DNA of 64,000 bases. Origin: Cinnamomum chago (Eukaryota; Streptophyta; Magnoliopsida; Laurales; Lauraceae). The notes under the pieces are model-generated. The model was not told the DNA's origin. It saw only the letters and a program-made list of their open reading frames with translations, and made no database searches. Position 1 is the first letter of the stretch. Each line of letters opens with the position of its first letter. The stretch is taken from assembly GCA_038049695.1 (NCBI GenBank), contig CP142453.1:116538001-116602000 (forward strand), in the 5' to 3' direction. Of the stretch, positions 54,528 through 64,000 are shown in pieces. The position numbers and the translations under genes were made by a program.

Positions 54528-57281
54528 GTGCATATGGCCGAGCTCGAGGATGTCGGTCGCCCAGCAGAGCAGAAAAGTGTAGAGGAGCTCACCGAGGTCA
54601 GGATCAATCCCAATGACCCAGAGCGGCATTTCCTGTTGGGGAGCCAGCTCGCCGACAATGAGATAACCGAGTTGCTTGACTTCCTATTGCAGAATAAGGA
54701 CGTCTTCGCCTGGACTCCATATGAGATGCCCGGGGGCGACCCCGAAGTCATGTGTCACAAGCTAAACGTGGACCCCGGGCACAAGCCCATAGTCCAAAAG
54801 GCCCGCAGAACAGAGATCCCGCAGACAGAAGCTGTCATCAAAGAAGTAGACAAGCACCTTGAGGTCGGGGCAATCCGTGAAGTGCATTATCCAAAATGGT
54901 TGGCCAACACTGTGGTGGTTAAGAAGAAAATCGACAAATGGAGAGTCTGTGTGGACTTCACTGATCTCAATAAAGCTTGTCCCAAGGACAGTTTCCCCCT
55001 CCCAAAAATCTACCAGATGATCAACGCCACCTCGGGACATGGCAGAATGAGCTTCCTCGATGCCTAACAAGGTTACCACCAGATCCCCATGCATGGGCCT
55101 GATGAGGAGAAAACTGCGTTCATAACACCTCGAAGCATCTACTGTTACAAAGTGATGCCCTTTGGGTTAAAAAACGTCGGGGCAATGTACCAAAGACTGG
55201 TCACGAAGATGTTCCAAGCCCAGCTTGGGAAGACAGTGGAGGTCTACATCGATGATATAGTGGTCAAGTCCAAGAAGTCGCAGGACCATCTGGCGGACTT
55301 GTGCCAAACATTCGTCGTCCTCAGACGATTCTAGCTTAAACTAAATGCCTCCAAGTGTGCGTTTGGCATCGGCTCTAGCAAGTTCTTAAGGAGCCTGGTG
55401 ACCTGGAGAGGAATCGAGGCTAATCTAGAACAGATTGCAGCATTCCAGGCGATTCAGAGCCCGACCTCGCCCAAGCAGGTCCAACGACTCACAGGGATGG
55501 CCGCTGCGTTCAATCGCTTCATCCGCCGAGCTTCGGATAAATGTCACCATTTCTTCCAACTTCTGAAGAAAAGCTCCAAATTTCAGTGGACCCCTGAATG
55601 TGATCAAGCACTGGGGAAACTCAAGGAATACCTTTCCTCACCACCCTTGTTGTCTACTCCATCACAAGGCGACCACCTTTATCTCTATTTGGCGGTCTCG
55701 GACCACGTAGTGAGCTCAGTGCTAGTCCGAGAAGACGGCAAGCAGCAACAACCCATCTACTACACCAGCAAGATCCTGCTCGACGCCGAGACCGGGTACC
55801 TGCCACTCGAGAAGCTGGCACTGGCACTCATCAGCGCCTCTCACAAATTCTCCCACTACTTCTAGACATACACGGTGGTGGTTGTAACGGAGTACCCGCT
55901 CAAATCCCTTTTTCGGAAGGCGGACTTTTCCGGCAGAATCTCCAAGTGGGCCGTCGAACTAGGGCAATTCGATATCTAATATCAACCCAGAACGGCGATC
56001 AAAGCACAAATTCTGGTAGATTTCATCGTCGAATTCACTTCTCCTAGTTCGGCACCGACCTTACTCGATACCGAACTGGGGGGCAACAGGGACAATGAGA
56101 CAGCCGAGACCGAGCAAGACCGATCTTGGAAACAGTTCCTTGGGTCAGCGTGGAAGGTCTTCGTTGACGGATCTTCGACATCTAGAAGAGCTGGCGCCGG
56201 CATAGTCCTCCAATCCCCGGAGGGGTTAGTCGTCGAACAAGCACTAACCCTTGACTTCAAAGCCTCCAACAATGAAGCGGAGTACGAAGCGTTGATTGCG
56301 GGTCTCGGTAGCGCAAGAATACTGAGGGCACACCAGCTAGTAGTCTTCAGCGACTCCCAGTTGGTGACGAACCAACTAAGCGGAGACTATCAAGCCCGAG
56401 ACGAAAGGATGGCAGCCTACTTGGCCCACACGAAACAGCTCCTCTCCCAATTCAAAAAAGCAGAAGTTAAACAAATAGGCAGAGAGTCCAACTGTCATGT
56501 AGACGCCCTAGCCAACTTGGCCTCGGCCGTAGAAGCAGGAAAGAGAAGGACAATTGATGTGGGGATGTTGAAAAAACCTAGCATAGAACTCCTTCCAGCT
56601 CGCCAAATCCTGTGCGTTGATCTTGGTCCAAGCTGGATGGATCCGATCATAGCATTCCTCAAAGAAGATAGACTCCCTGAAGACAGGAATGAAGCCCACA
56701 AGGTCAGAATGAAATCAGCTCATTTTTTGATATCCCCAGAAGAGAAACTATATAGAAAGTCCTTCATAGGACCATATCTCCAATGCGTTCACCTGAGCAA
56801 TGTGGATGACTTCCTTTTCGAAATTCACGAGGAAATCTACGGAAGCCACATCGGAGGAAGATCACTGGCGTACAGAGCCATCAGCCAGGGCTATTGGTGG
56901 CCCTACATGCAGAAGGATGCCCAGCTCTACGCAAGAAAGTATGAAAAATGTCAGAAGTTCTCCCACTCCTTGCACCAACCAGCACAGGACCTGAGTCCTC
57001 TCTCCAGTTCACGGCCCTTCGCTTAGTGGGGGCTAGACATCATGGGACCTCTTCACCGAACTCCAGGAAACAAAAGGTGGCTGATAGTGGGCACTGATTA
57101 CTTCACCAAATGGATAGAGGCAGAGGCCTCATCCTCCATCACCGAACAGGACACAAAGAATTTTGTATGGAAGAACATTGTCACGAGGTTCGGGATCCCC
57201 CGAGCTCTGGTCTCGGACAACGGGACCCAGTTTGACTCAAACTTCTTTAAAAACTTCTGCCAGGAGCTCGGTATTAGGAAC
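54528..57281 (+). pseudogene. pol: RT, RNase H, second RNase H, integrase N-terminal part
   Basis: RT reads KWRVCVDFTDLNKACPKDSF, PFGLKNVGAMYQRLV and the catalytic YIDD (55245-55256). RNase H follows (about 55640-55980), then the second RNase H: VFVDGSS...GAGIVL...NNEAEYEALIAGL...DSQLV (about 56157-56370). The integrase HHCC part has H...H but reads RKYEKCQKF, so the first Cys of CxxC appears lost to Tyr; then WGLDIMGP and LVSDNGTQF. Premature stops lie at 55065, 55332, 55863, 55977 and 57024. The integrase is cut at 57281 by an insertion and continues at 58418. Confidence 0.9.
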
Positions 57282-58412
57282 TGATGAGTTCACAAAAAAT
57301 ACACTTTCATAGCATTATTTTATGAGGTTTCAAAGATAAAAGAACTCAAAACACTATTTTTAGTATAAAAATAATAAATTTCCTCCTCATCATGCTTTGC
57401 TCATATCTTTCCATTATAGATAGCCATTTTTATGCATTTTTATGAGTTCCAATGTCCTCCATACAAAATATGTTAAAAAATACTCTCAATTATGTTAATT
57501 TCTCTTTGTAGGTGTTAATTGAAGATTAATTTGAAGATTAAAGTTGAGATTCAAGAGTTAAAGAGAGTAAGGCTAAGTTTGGAAGACAATTGGATGAAGA
57601 AATGACAAAGATAGGCCATTTTTATTTTATTTTATTTTATTTTTATTTTTTTTTCGAGAAGATTTTTTTTTTCTTGGATAGATCATGTGAAGTATCAACA
57701 ATGCACACTTCCTTCTTTCTTTATCTTTTCCTTCCTCTTCTAAAAAACAATCGGTTGAAGGCTTTTTATTTGGGTGGAGAGGCTTTGGGAATTTTTAAAG
57801 AAAAATGTATAAAGGATAATGGCTCAAAAGGGGTTACTATGGAAATGTTTTTATAGGTAGGTTTTTAATGGCCATGAGGTTTTAATTTTAGATTGCCTAT
57901 CATCACTTTACCAGGTCTAGAAAGGTGCTCACAAGCTACAAGTCAAGGTTAGTTCGCAATTTTGATGACACCCTCAATGGTTGGAAAGAAATAGGCACTA
58001 ATGAGATAAAAAGAAATGTGCCGAAAACTACGAGTATGAGTAGCTCTTCATTCTACTCGGAATTAGCGCAGAAGAGTCCTTACCTTGAAGGAATAGAAAG
58101 GCTCTACACTCAATTGGTTTAGTCTCCACTAGTGATTTGTCAGGGTCACTCATATGTGCTCACTCTTCACTTGGACTACACTCATGTGGCTAAATGTGCA
58201 AGAATTTTTCCAAGACTTGATTTTGAGACATTCATTTTAGGATTTGGATAGTATGGTAAACTAAGATTTCGAAACTTATTAACAAGCTAAAATCCCATGG
58301 AATTTTCTTTCTTCTTTTTTTTTTTTTTTGTTTTTTTTTTTTTTTTTTTTGGAGAAATTAAAAAAAAATACTAAATATTTACAGGCAAATACATGTGTGC
58401 AATGCAGTACCA
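57282..58412. mobile_element. Solo-LTR-like insertion in the integrase gene, 1,131 bp
   Basis: Begins TGATGAGTTCAC and ends GCAGTACCA, flanked by the perfect 5-bp repeat GGAAC (57277-57281 and 58413-58417). Removing the insert and one repeat joins GIRN to LYATPAYPQS, so this is a precise insertion. It holds no retroelement coding domain and has A/T-rich LTR-like composition. It was inserted after the Tat element, hence nested. A small complete non-autonomous element cannot be excluded. Confidence 0.75.
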
Positions 58413-58417
58413 GGAAC

Positions 58418-59008
58418 CTCTACGCGACCCCGGCCTACCCACAGAGCAACGAGCAAGCAGAGATCTCGAACAAGTTGGTATTGGACGGACTTAGAAAAAG
58501 ACTCGACAGAGCTAAAGGCAGATGGGTAGAGGAACTACCAAGTGTCCTTTGGGCGTACCGGACTACCCCAAGACAATCTACTTCAGCAACCCCTTTTTCC
58601 TTGGCATACGGAATGGAAGCTATGATCCCTCTTGAGGTCGGCCTCCCGACCTTGAGGTCGGATCTCTTCGAACAGGGACAGAATGAAGTGAATCTGGGCA
58701 AAGAGCTCGACTTAGCCAAGGAACGAAGAGAGACAGCATCCGTGCGCCTGGCCTCCTACCAGCAACGGCTATCCAGGGGATACAATCAGAAAGTCAAAGA
58801 AAGGATGTTCTCCATCTGGGAACTGGTCTTGAAGAAAGCACTTCCAGCAGACAAAGATCCCAACGAAGGCAAACTCGCACCAAACTGGCTCGGACCTTTT
58901 AAAGTGGTCTCGGTATCCTGGAGATCGGCTTATAGGCTCGAGCGCATGGACGACAGATAATTGCCATGACCATGGAATGCCGCGCATCTCAAGAAGTACT
59001 ACTTCTAA
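58418..59008 (+). pseudogene. pol: integrase C-terminal part
   Basis: Continues with LYATPAYPQSNEQAEISNKL, which carries the catalytic Glu of the DDE triad; the usual NGQAE is NEQAE here. Then come GRWVEELPSVLWAYRTTPRQ, FSLAYGMEAMIPLEV and the C-terminal LAPNWLGPFKVV region. It ends HLKKYYF followed by TAA (59006-59008), with a stop or frame slip near 58958-58960. Confidence 0.85.
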
Positions 59009-59104
59009 ATGTACTCAAATGATAAATCAATGAAAGTGGGATCTTTTGGAGAAAGTGTGGCTTTGTATCCTTCAAAGTTGTGAATCAAGGCTTCAGTCCT
59101 CGCA

Positions 59105-59490
59105 CCAGCCTCCTTGAGTTCGGTCACTGGACCAGCTCCCAAGGCTCCGGTCCTTGCACCAGCCTCCTTGAGTTCGGTCATAGGACCAGCTCCCAAGGCT
59201 CCGGTCCTTGCACCAGCCTCCTTGAGTTCGGTCATAGGACCAGCTCCCAAGGCTCTGGTCCTCGCACCAGCCTCCTTGAGGTCGGTCATAAGACCAGCTC
59301 CCAAGGTTCAGTCCTCGCACCAGCCTTCTTGAGCTCGGTCATAGGACCAGCTCCAAAGGTTCGGTCCTCGCGCCAGCCTCCTCGATCTTGGTCATAGGAC
59401 CCGCTCCCAAGGATCGATCATCGCGCCAGCCTCCTTGAGATCGGCCACAGCGCCAGGACTTTGTTCCTCGCTACAGCCTCGTTGAGTTCG
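59105..59490 (+). repeat. 54-bp tandem repeat behind pol (about eight units)
   Basis: Units beginning 'ccagcctccttgagttcggtc' start at 59105, 59159, 59213, 59267, 59320, 59373, 59426 and about 59474. The first four are very alike; the last ones are diverged and 53 bp long. At 54 bp (18 codons) the array stays open in several frames, so the ORFs on both strands are artefacts. Tat-group elements are known for variable tandem repeats at this place. Confidence 0.93.
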
Positions 59491-60046
59491 GATGTCAGGC
59501 CATCCCCCTTGGGACAAGAGCAAAATCGACTGTCTGAATTTCATTCTGAAGTTACGGAATTCGGCACGACCTCGGCTCTCCAGCATCGAAGTCGCACCCC
59601 AAGGTGTGAATCTAAGCTAAACGCAAGTTTCTTTATATATAGGGCGTTTCGCCCGGGTGCATGCCTCGGCCACAGGGCCAGATGTTGATCAACCTCACCC
59701 ACTTGGAAGTCGGGGGAATTGGCCAGGGGACAGGGGGCCTCATTCTGATTTAATATCTTAAGGTTAGAAGGCTGAATGAGCGCATGTTGTTGGGTATGTA
59801 GTCGGAAGCCGTTGAGCCTCGGTCTGGTAAGTTAGTCGATCTCAGAAACTTAAGGATTTACAGAAGTGGACAGGTGAATTCACGAAAGTAGAAAGAACAT
59901 GTGGCAATATTTTCTGTTCGAAGTTATAAGAACAAGCATCCATGCGCTATTACCAAGAGAAAGAGATCAATGAAAGAAAATTGGTTTTCATTAATGAAGA
60001 GAGTATTTACAAGATTCTGTACACTCAGAAGAAAAAGAAAAATACA

Positions 60047-62325
60047 TCAAAAATAAAAAAAAATACAGGTATCTATCGCTCTACTTTCCGGACGCGCCGC
60101 GGCTTTATTCTCTGGCTCTGGAGGGACGGATGGAGCTGGAGCGCCTGAAGCCTTAGGTGGAGGAGCCACGGAGGAAGCCTGGATCTGGTTGCCCTCAGTA
60201 GGAGTCGGGGGCGGAGGAGGAGGGCCTGGGACTTCAGGAGGGGCTTCCGGAGGGTTGGAGTCGAGCTCTGACACTGGGCTCGATAAGACAGACTGGAATT
60301 GAGGAAGATTCGTGAATAAGGAGTCATCCTCAGAGACCCCGTACTCACGAAGCGCTTCCCGGCATCCTATCTCGTACAAAACTGGGCTCAGATTTTTTAT
60401 TTGAGCCACGTACTCTTCCGACGCCCAATCCACTCCTTCTTGATATGCCTTTGCGGCCTGAGCACGCAGAGTGGACTCGACGTCGGCCCGCTCCTTCCTA
60501 GAGGACTCGAGCTCGGCTTCATTCCCAACCAATTCGGTTTCCTTCTTGGCGAGCTCGGCCTCTAGTTGGTGCACCCTCTTCGCCTTGTCCTCGGCTGCGC
60601 CTCTTAGGTGCTTATTTTTGCATCGCAACTTGATGATTTCGGCCTTCGCCGCTTGTTGTTCCGTTTTGAACTCGGCGATCATCTCCTCCGCCTTCTTTAT
60701 TTCTGCCGCGCTGGCTTCCAGGGCATCCCCCATCTTCTTTATCCATCTCGATAACCCAAGTGGCTGTATTCTCCGTCCTCTCCAATATTATTTGGAGCCT
60801 CTGTACATTCTGCAAGGAGACAAAAGGGGCAGGAGGTCAGAACGAACGACCAAGGCATAAAGTTCAAAAGCAAAAGAAGAGGGAATCACCTCGAGCGACG
60901 CCTTCATCGTCGAGTAGAGCAGGCTCATTGTTCCGGATTTATTATGCCTCTCCATGTCCAAAGGGAGAGCACATCCCCGGGCAACTGCCGAGATCGTCCT
61001 GGTGGAGGTCCCCATCCAGTCCTCCACGGTCATAGGCTCGCAGGGGTTGAGGTCGAAGTTGGGCCTCCAGGGCATCGGCTTGTGAGGCCGAGTCTGTGGA
61101 TCCGCTTCCTGGACCCGTTCCTCATCGCCCCCCTCGCGGGGCCTCTTTTCAGGTGGGGGCCCCTCACCCTCCTTCTCCGCTTCCGCAGCCCGTGGCCGAG
61201 TCTCCTTTGGCGGCGGAGAGTCTTTGGGCGGCCGGGCATCCTTGGGAGGCTCCTCCGACCTCCCTCTCTTCTCCTGCGGAGGGCCTCGCGCGCTCTTGCC
61301 TTTCGCGGAGGAGGAGGTCCTTGCTGCGCCCAAGGGACCGGAGGGGGCTCTGGCTGAAGAGCCCTGGACAGCACTTGGCCCGCTAGGGGCACGCTTCGGG
61401 GTGGGGGAAACTCGACCCCCGAGAACCATGGCTCCCAAGTTCTTCAGAGGAGGGCGCGGCCCGTCCATCTCCTCTTCTGCTTGGTCTCGGTCGGGGGAGA
61501 TGTCTGCAACTAGGATTGGGGCCTGCGGCTCCAGGGTTTGGCTGCTGATTTAGGCAAACGCGAGCACGATCTCCCTTATCGGTTGAAGGGGGGTCTCGGC
61601 AATCTTTTTGGTGTAAGACTGGTACCGCGGCTTGTACCCGAGCAGCGAGAAGACAACCCGATCGTGGTGACCGTGGTAGCGTTAGATCTTCTCTAGCCAC
61701 TCGCCGTTCCTCTTCCAACGATCAAGGCCGGCCTCTCTCCTCCTTCGTTGAACACCTGCGCGGAAAACAAAGGACATCAGCTCGGCAAATCGACGGAAAA
61801 ACAACACCAATAAACCCAGAGAAACGGGTGTTTACTCGAAGGGGTCCCAGGTTTCCGTGGAACCTGAATTCTCCGCTCTTCCTCGGTCTCGGCCGACCCG
61901 AACTCCCAATTCCCCGAGACCAGTAGACGTTCATCCCCGGCGTACTTGTTCGAATCTTCCAGGGCATTGATCAAAGGCCGACGTCTAGCCTTCGCCCGAA
62001 GATAATACGAATCCTCGCCCCCCGCGGTCTTACAGATGTCGTAGACATCCTCTATGTCATGCACGCCGAGGTTGATGTCGAGGATCCGATTCAGCTCCGC
62101 CACGCCCATTGTTATCTTAAACCCATTAGGCATCAATTGGTAAGGGTAGATCCTCCACGAGCTAAGGCAGGACCGGAGGAGCGGGTGAATGGGAAACCTA
62201 ACCCCGCCTTCTACTACCGACACCAAGGGGAAGGGCATCCAGTCTTTGAATCTGGTGAGGCCATCATAGAGGCCTTGGCGGTCGTCTGGCCTCACCAGAA
62301 CGTCAGCCAGAATCTTAAACGCCAC
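60047..62325 (-). pseudogene. Antisense ORF of the Tat element (gypsy-type 'transposase_28'-like)
   Basis: Read on the - strand from ATG 62325: MAFKILADVLVRPDD..., VRFPIHPLLRSCLSSWRIYP, YQLMPNGFKITMGVAELNRI. This resembles the plant 'putative gypsy type transposon' domain often found antisense in Tat elements. Likely introns follow (donor TTCGA|GTAAAC near 61830, acceptor GCGCAG|GTG near 61757; donor CTCGAG|GTGATT near 60889, acceptor TTGCAG near 60810). A basic, proline-rich middle precedes a C-terminal coiled coil (MGDALEASAAEIKKAEEMIA ... LEAELAKKETELVGN) and a Pro-rich tail ending at 60047. Stops such as EKI*RYHGHH and FA*ISS break it. Function unknown; exon limits are tentative. Confidence 0.7.
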
Positions 62326-62979
62326 CCTAAGTCCCTCCAGGGCTTAGGGGCCTTCTAGCCAGTGGTTGTAGATTCCCATTTTCCAAAAAAGCTAAAGGAA
62401 GGGCGGAGAGCAAAGAAGAAGGAACAGGATCTAGAAAAACCTGGGGGACAGAAACCCTCTGGACGAAAGGAAAAAGAGGAAGAAAGAAACGGAGAAGAGA
62501 ACTCACAGAGAGAATGTGACGAATTGCGAAGAGCAAGAAGCGGGGAGTAAAAAAGCAGAAAGTAGGAAGTCTCTAGGGTTCTGTTCTCAGCAGGCTATCT
62601 TCTTCAGCAAAGTCTCCTTCAGACGAAAGCAAAGATAAGAGAAGAAAGGGTGGGGACGCCCCTCTTGATTGTCGCGCACGCGAAGCAACGCTTCGGACTC
62701 GCCACGCGTCGCTTCGATCCTAGTGAACAACCAGACGAAGGGTTACGCGTGGCAGCGACGGTCTATCTCCCACCATGCCTCTGGTACGATATTTATCAAT
62801 TCGGGCATACAGAACGACGCCCGCGTGCCTACCTTGGCGAAGCAATTATGATACCGTATTTATTGCCTATGGCAAATGGAAAGACTTCATGATGAGGATC
62901 ACACGTCAGCAAGATACGATAAGAGAGAGTCAGCCCATCCATTCAATCTTAGCTCCCGACCTGGAAGAGAACTTAGAGG

Positions 62980-62997
62980 TCGAGAGCTAGGGGCAAT
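62980..62997 (+). other. Polypurine tract
   Basis: gtcgagagctaggggcaat lies directly before the 3' LTR. The AGGGGCAAT end is typical for plant gypsy elements and primes plus-strand DNA synthesis. Confidence 0.7.
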
Positions 62998-63670
62998 TGT
63001 GTGGGGTCATTTGGTAATCACGGATTTATGTGTGGCCGCTCCCCAATTTCGGGACTATCCTTAGTCTCGGTGTTGTCCAACTCGGCAGTAGCGCCATCTC
63101 GGGGAAGCACGGAGCCCATCTCAATAGCCACGATCGCAGGTGTCCACCTCGGTCTCGGCCTTGAGCTCGATCTCGACCTCCTGTCACTCAGCTATAAATG
63201 CGCTGCCTTGACGGGGACGGCAAACTAACAAATAGAGTGGGCGCCGGACCTAGATAAGTGGCACGCTTTATCTCAGGGACACGTCCATAGGTATAGGAGG
63301 ATGGTCTGATGGGACGTCCCCTTTTTACCTACCCCCACTCAGGAGAGAAAGGTACAAGCTGATGGGACTTCCATCTCTCCTTGAGGGGTCCAGTCCAATG
63401 ATGACTCTCACGTCTATATAATGCATGAGAGGAACTGTAAGAGGTATGCAACTAGTTCGTCTCCCAAACTTCTCCCCTTTCGTTTTCCCTCGGTTACCAA
63501 ACTAACTCAGGCATCGGAGTGCCTTCGGCTGCCTACAGCCAGGGGCTCTGACCTTTGTCTTCCTTTTTCAGGTCATCGGAGGCCCGATCCTCTCCCCTGA
63601 TCATCCTCAGATCATCGCACCGAGAGCTTAACTCTCTCCTAACCAAGTCCGTAATTTTTAGGCACTTACA
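62998..63670 (+). repeat. 3' LTR
   Basis: 673 bp, the same length as the 5' LTR, with about 25 substitutions and no indel noticed. Followed by the target duplicate AACCT. Confidence 0.95.
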
Positions 63671-64000
63671 AACCTGATTTCACAAATTTTCACTTTTTCA
63701 TGAAAAACTTATTTTAACTACCCCCAATAATAAATGCCTTTCTATCGTATCATAGACAATTGAGCTTATTTTTATGTTTTTCTGTTTTTGAAAACAACAT
63801 TAAAAAAAAAAAGAATTTCACTTTCTGCGAAACTCAACTACACAAACGTGCTTGGATCTCGACTTTAAATCAAGCCTTACTAAATAATAATAATAAAAAA
63901 CCCTGAAAATCAAGGCCCTTTATTCTCCGAAACAGAGCCATGCATGCTAGCTCACCACTGGAGAGTACTGTGGAAAATCCCATTTAGGTCAGTATCTTTC
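63671..64000. other. Right flank, no gene
   Basis: A/T-rich sequence continuing the host DNA left of the Tat insertion. Phrases such as 'gaaaaacttattttaacta' fit the degenerate array at 50690-51260. No feature recognised. Confidence 0.5.

Larger units (their letters stand above)
51317..63670 (+). mobile_element. Complete Tat-lineage Ty3/gypsy LTR retrotransposon, 12,354 bp
   Basis: The element has 673-bp LTRs at both ends, 5'-TG...CA-3', and a 5-bp target duplication AACCT (51312-51316 and 63671-63675). Order: PBS, gag, protease, reverse transcriptase, RNase H, a second (archaeal-type) RNase H, integrase, 54-bp tandem repeat, antisense ORF, polypurine tract. The extra RNase H between RNase H and integrase, and an antisense ORF behind pol, are hallmarks of the plant Tat group. 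About 25 LTR differences (near 3.7%) were counted by eye. Coding regions carry several stops and frameshifts, and the integrase is split by another insertion, so the copy is not autonomous. Confidence 0.95.

Noticed and set aside
59005..59397. 54-bp repeats as a CRISPR array or repeat protein
   Set aside because: Contiguous units without unique spacers inside a plant retrotransposon; open in several frames on both strands because 54 is a multiple of three.

Overview
This is a piece of a flowering-plant nuclear genome. Genes are few, split by GT-AG introns and set far apart, and most of the 64 kb is transposable elements of plant type: CACTA, Tat-type Ty3/gypsy, LINE, SINE, TRIM-like and foldback MITEs. 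The exact species cannot be read from the sequence. No prokaryotic, organellar or rRNA features were seen.

Genic part (1-3,956 and 21,900-38,680). A cytochrome P450 of the CYP706 type occurs three times on the + strand. Copy 1 is represented by exon 2 only (1613-2239); its exon 1 should lie about 2 kb left of the window. Copy 2 is complete (21939-22838 + 25596-26222, 508 aa). Copy 3 is a pseudogene (28574-30495): its 5' coding end is replaced by a G/T-rich tract, and a net 7-bp loss shifts the frame just before the heme loop. Copies 1 and 2 lie in a recent segmental duplication (1-3956 versus about 23642-27506). On the - strand, converging with copy 3, is an intact five-exon copper amine oxidase gene (38631-32393, 727 aa). 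A remnant of its last exon and 3' flank sits between CYP706 copies 2 and 3, at the same distance from the P450 stop codon. The ancestral duplicated unit was therefore probably a convergent CYP706 / amine-oxidase pair.

Left TE block (3,960-21,900). This holds a CACTA terminus with ACCGATATAAA repeats, a probable LTR relic, and a complete 8.08-kb CACTA element (9961-18037, TSD AGT) with ACCGACG/CGTCGGT subterminal repeats. The element carries same-strand exon fragments of folylpolyglutamate synthase and plastid ribosomal protein bL9. It has no visible transposase, so it looks like a gene-capturing Pack-CACTA. Degenerate repeats and A/T-rich intergenic DNA follow.

Middle-right block (38,700-51,300). 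Here are a 5'-truncated LINE, several minisatellites and a foldback MITE. A GC-rich hairpin element flanked by 9-bp direct repeats shares its loop core with a second one inside the amine-oxidase intron.

Right block (51,317-63,670). This is a complete 12.35-kb Tat-lineage Ty3/gypsy element (673-bp LTRs, TSD AACCT). It has gag-PR-RT-RNaseH-second RNaseH-integrase, a 54-bp tandem repeat behind pol, and an antisense ORF with a coiled-coil C-terminal part. It is decayed by stop codons and split in the integrase by a 1.13-kb solo-LTR-like insertion (TSD GGAAC).
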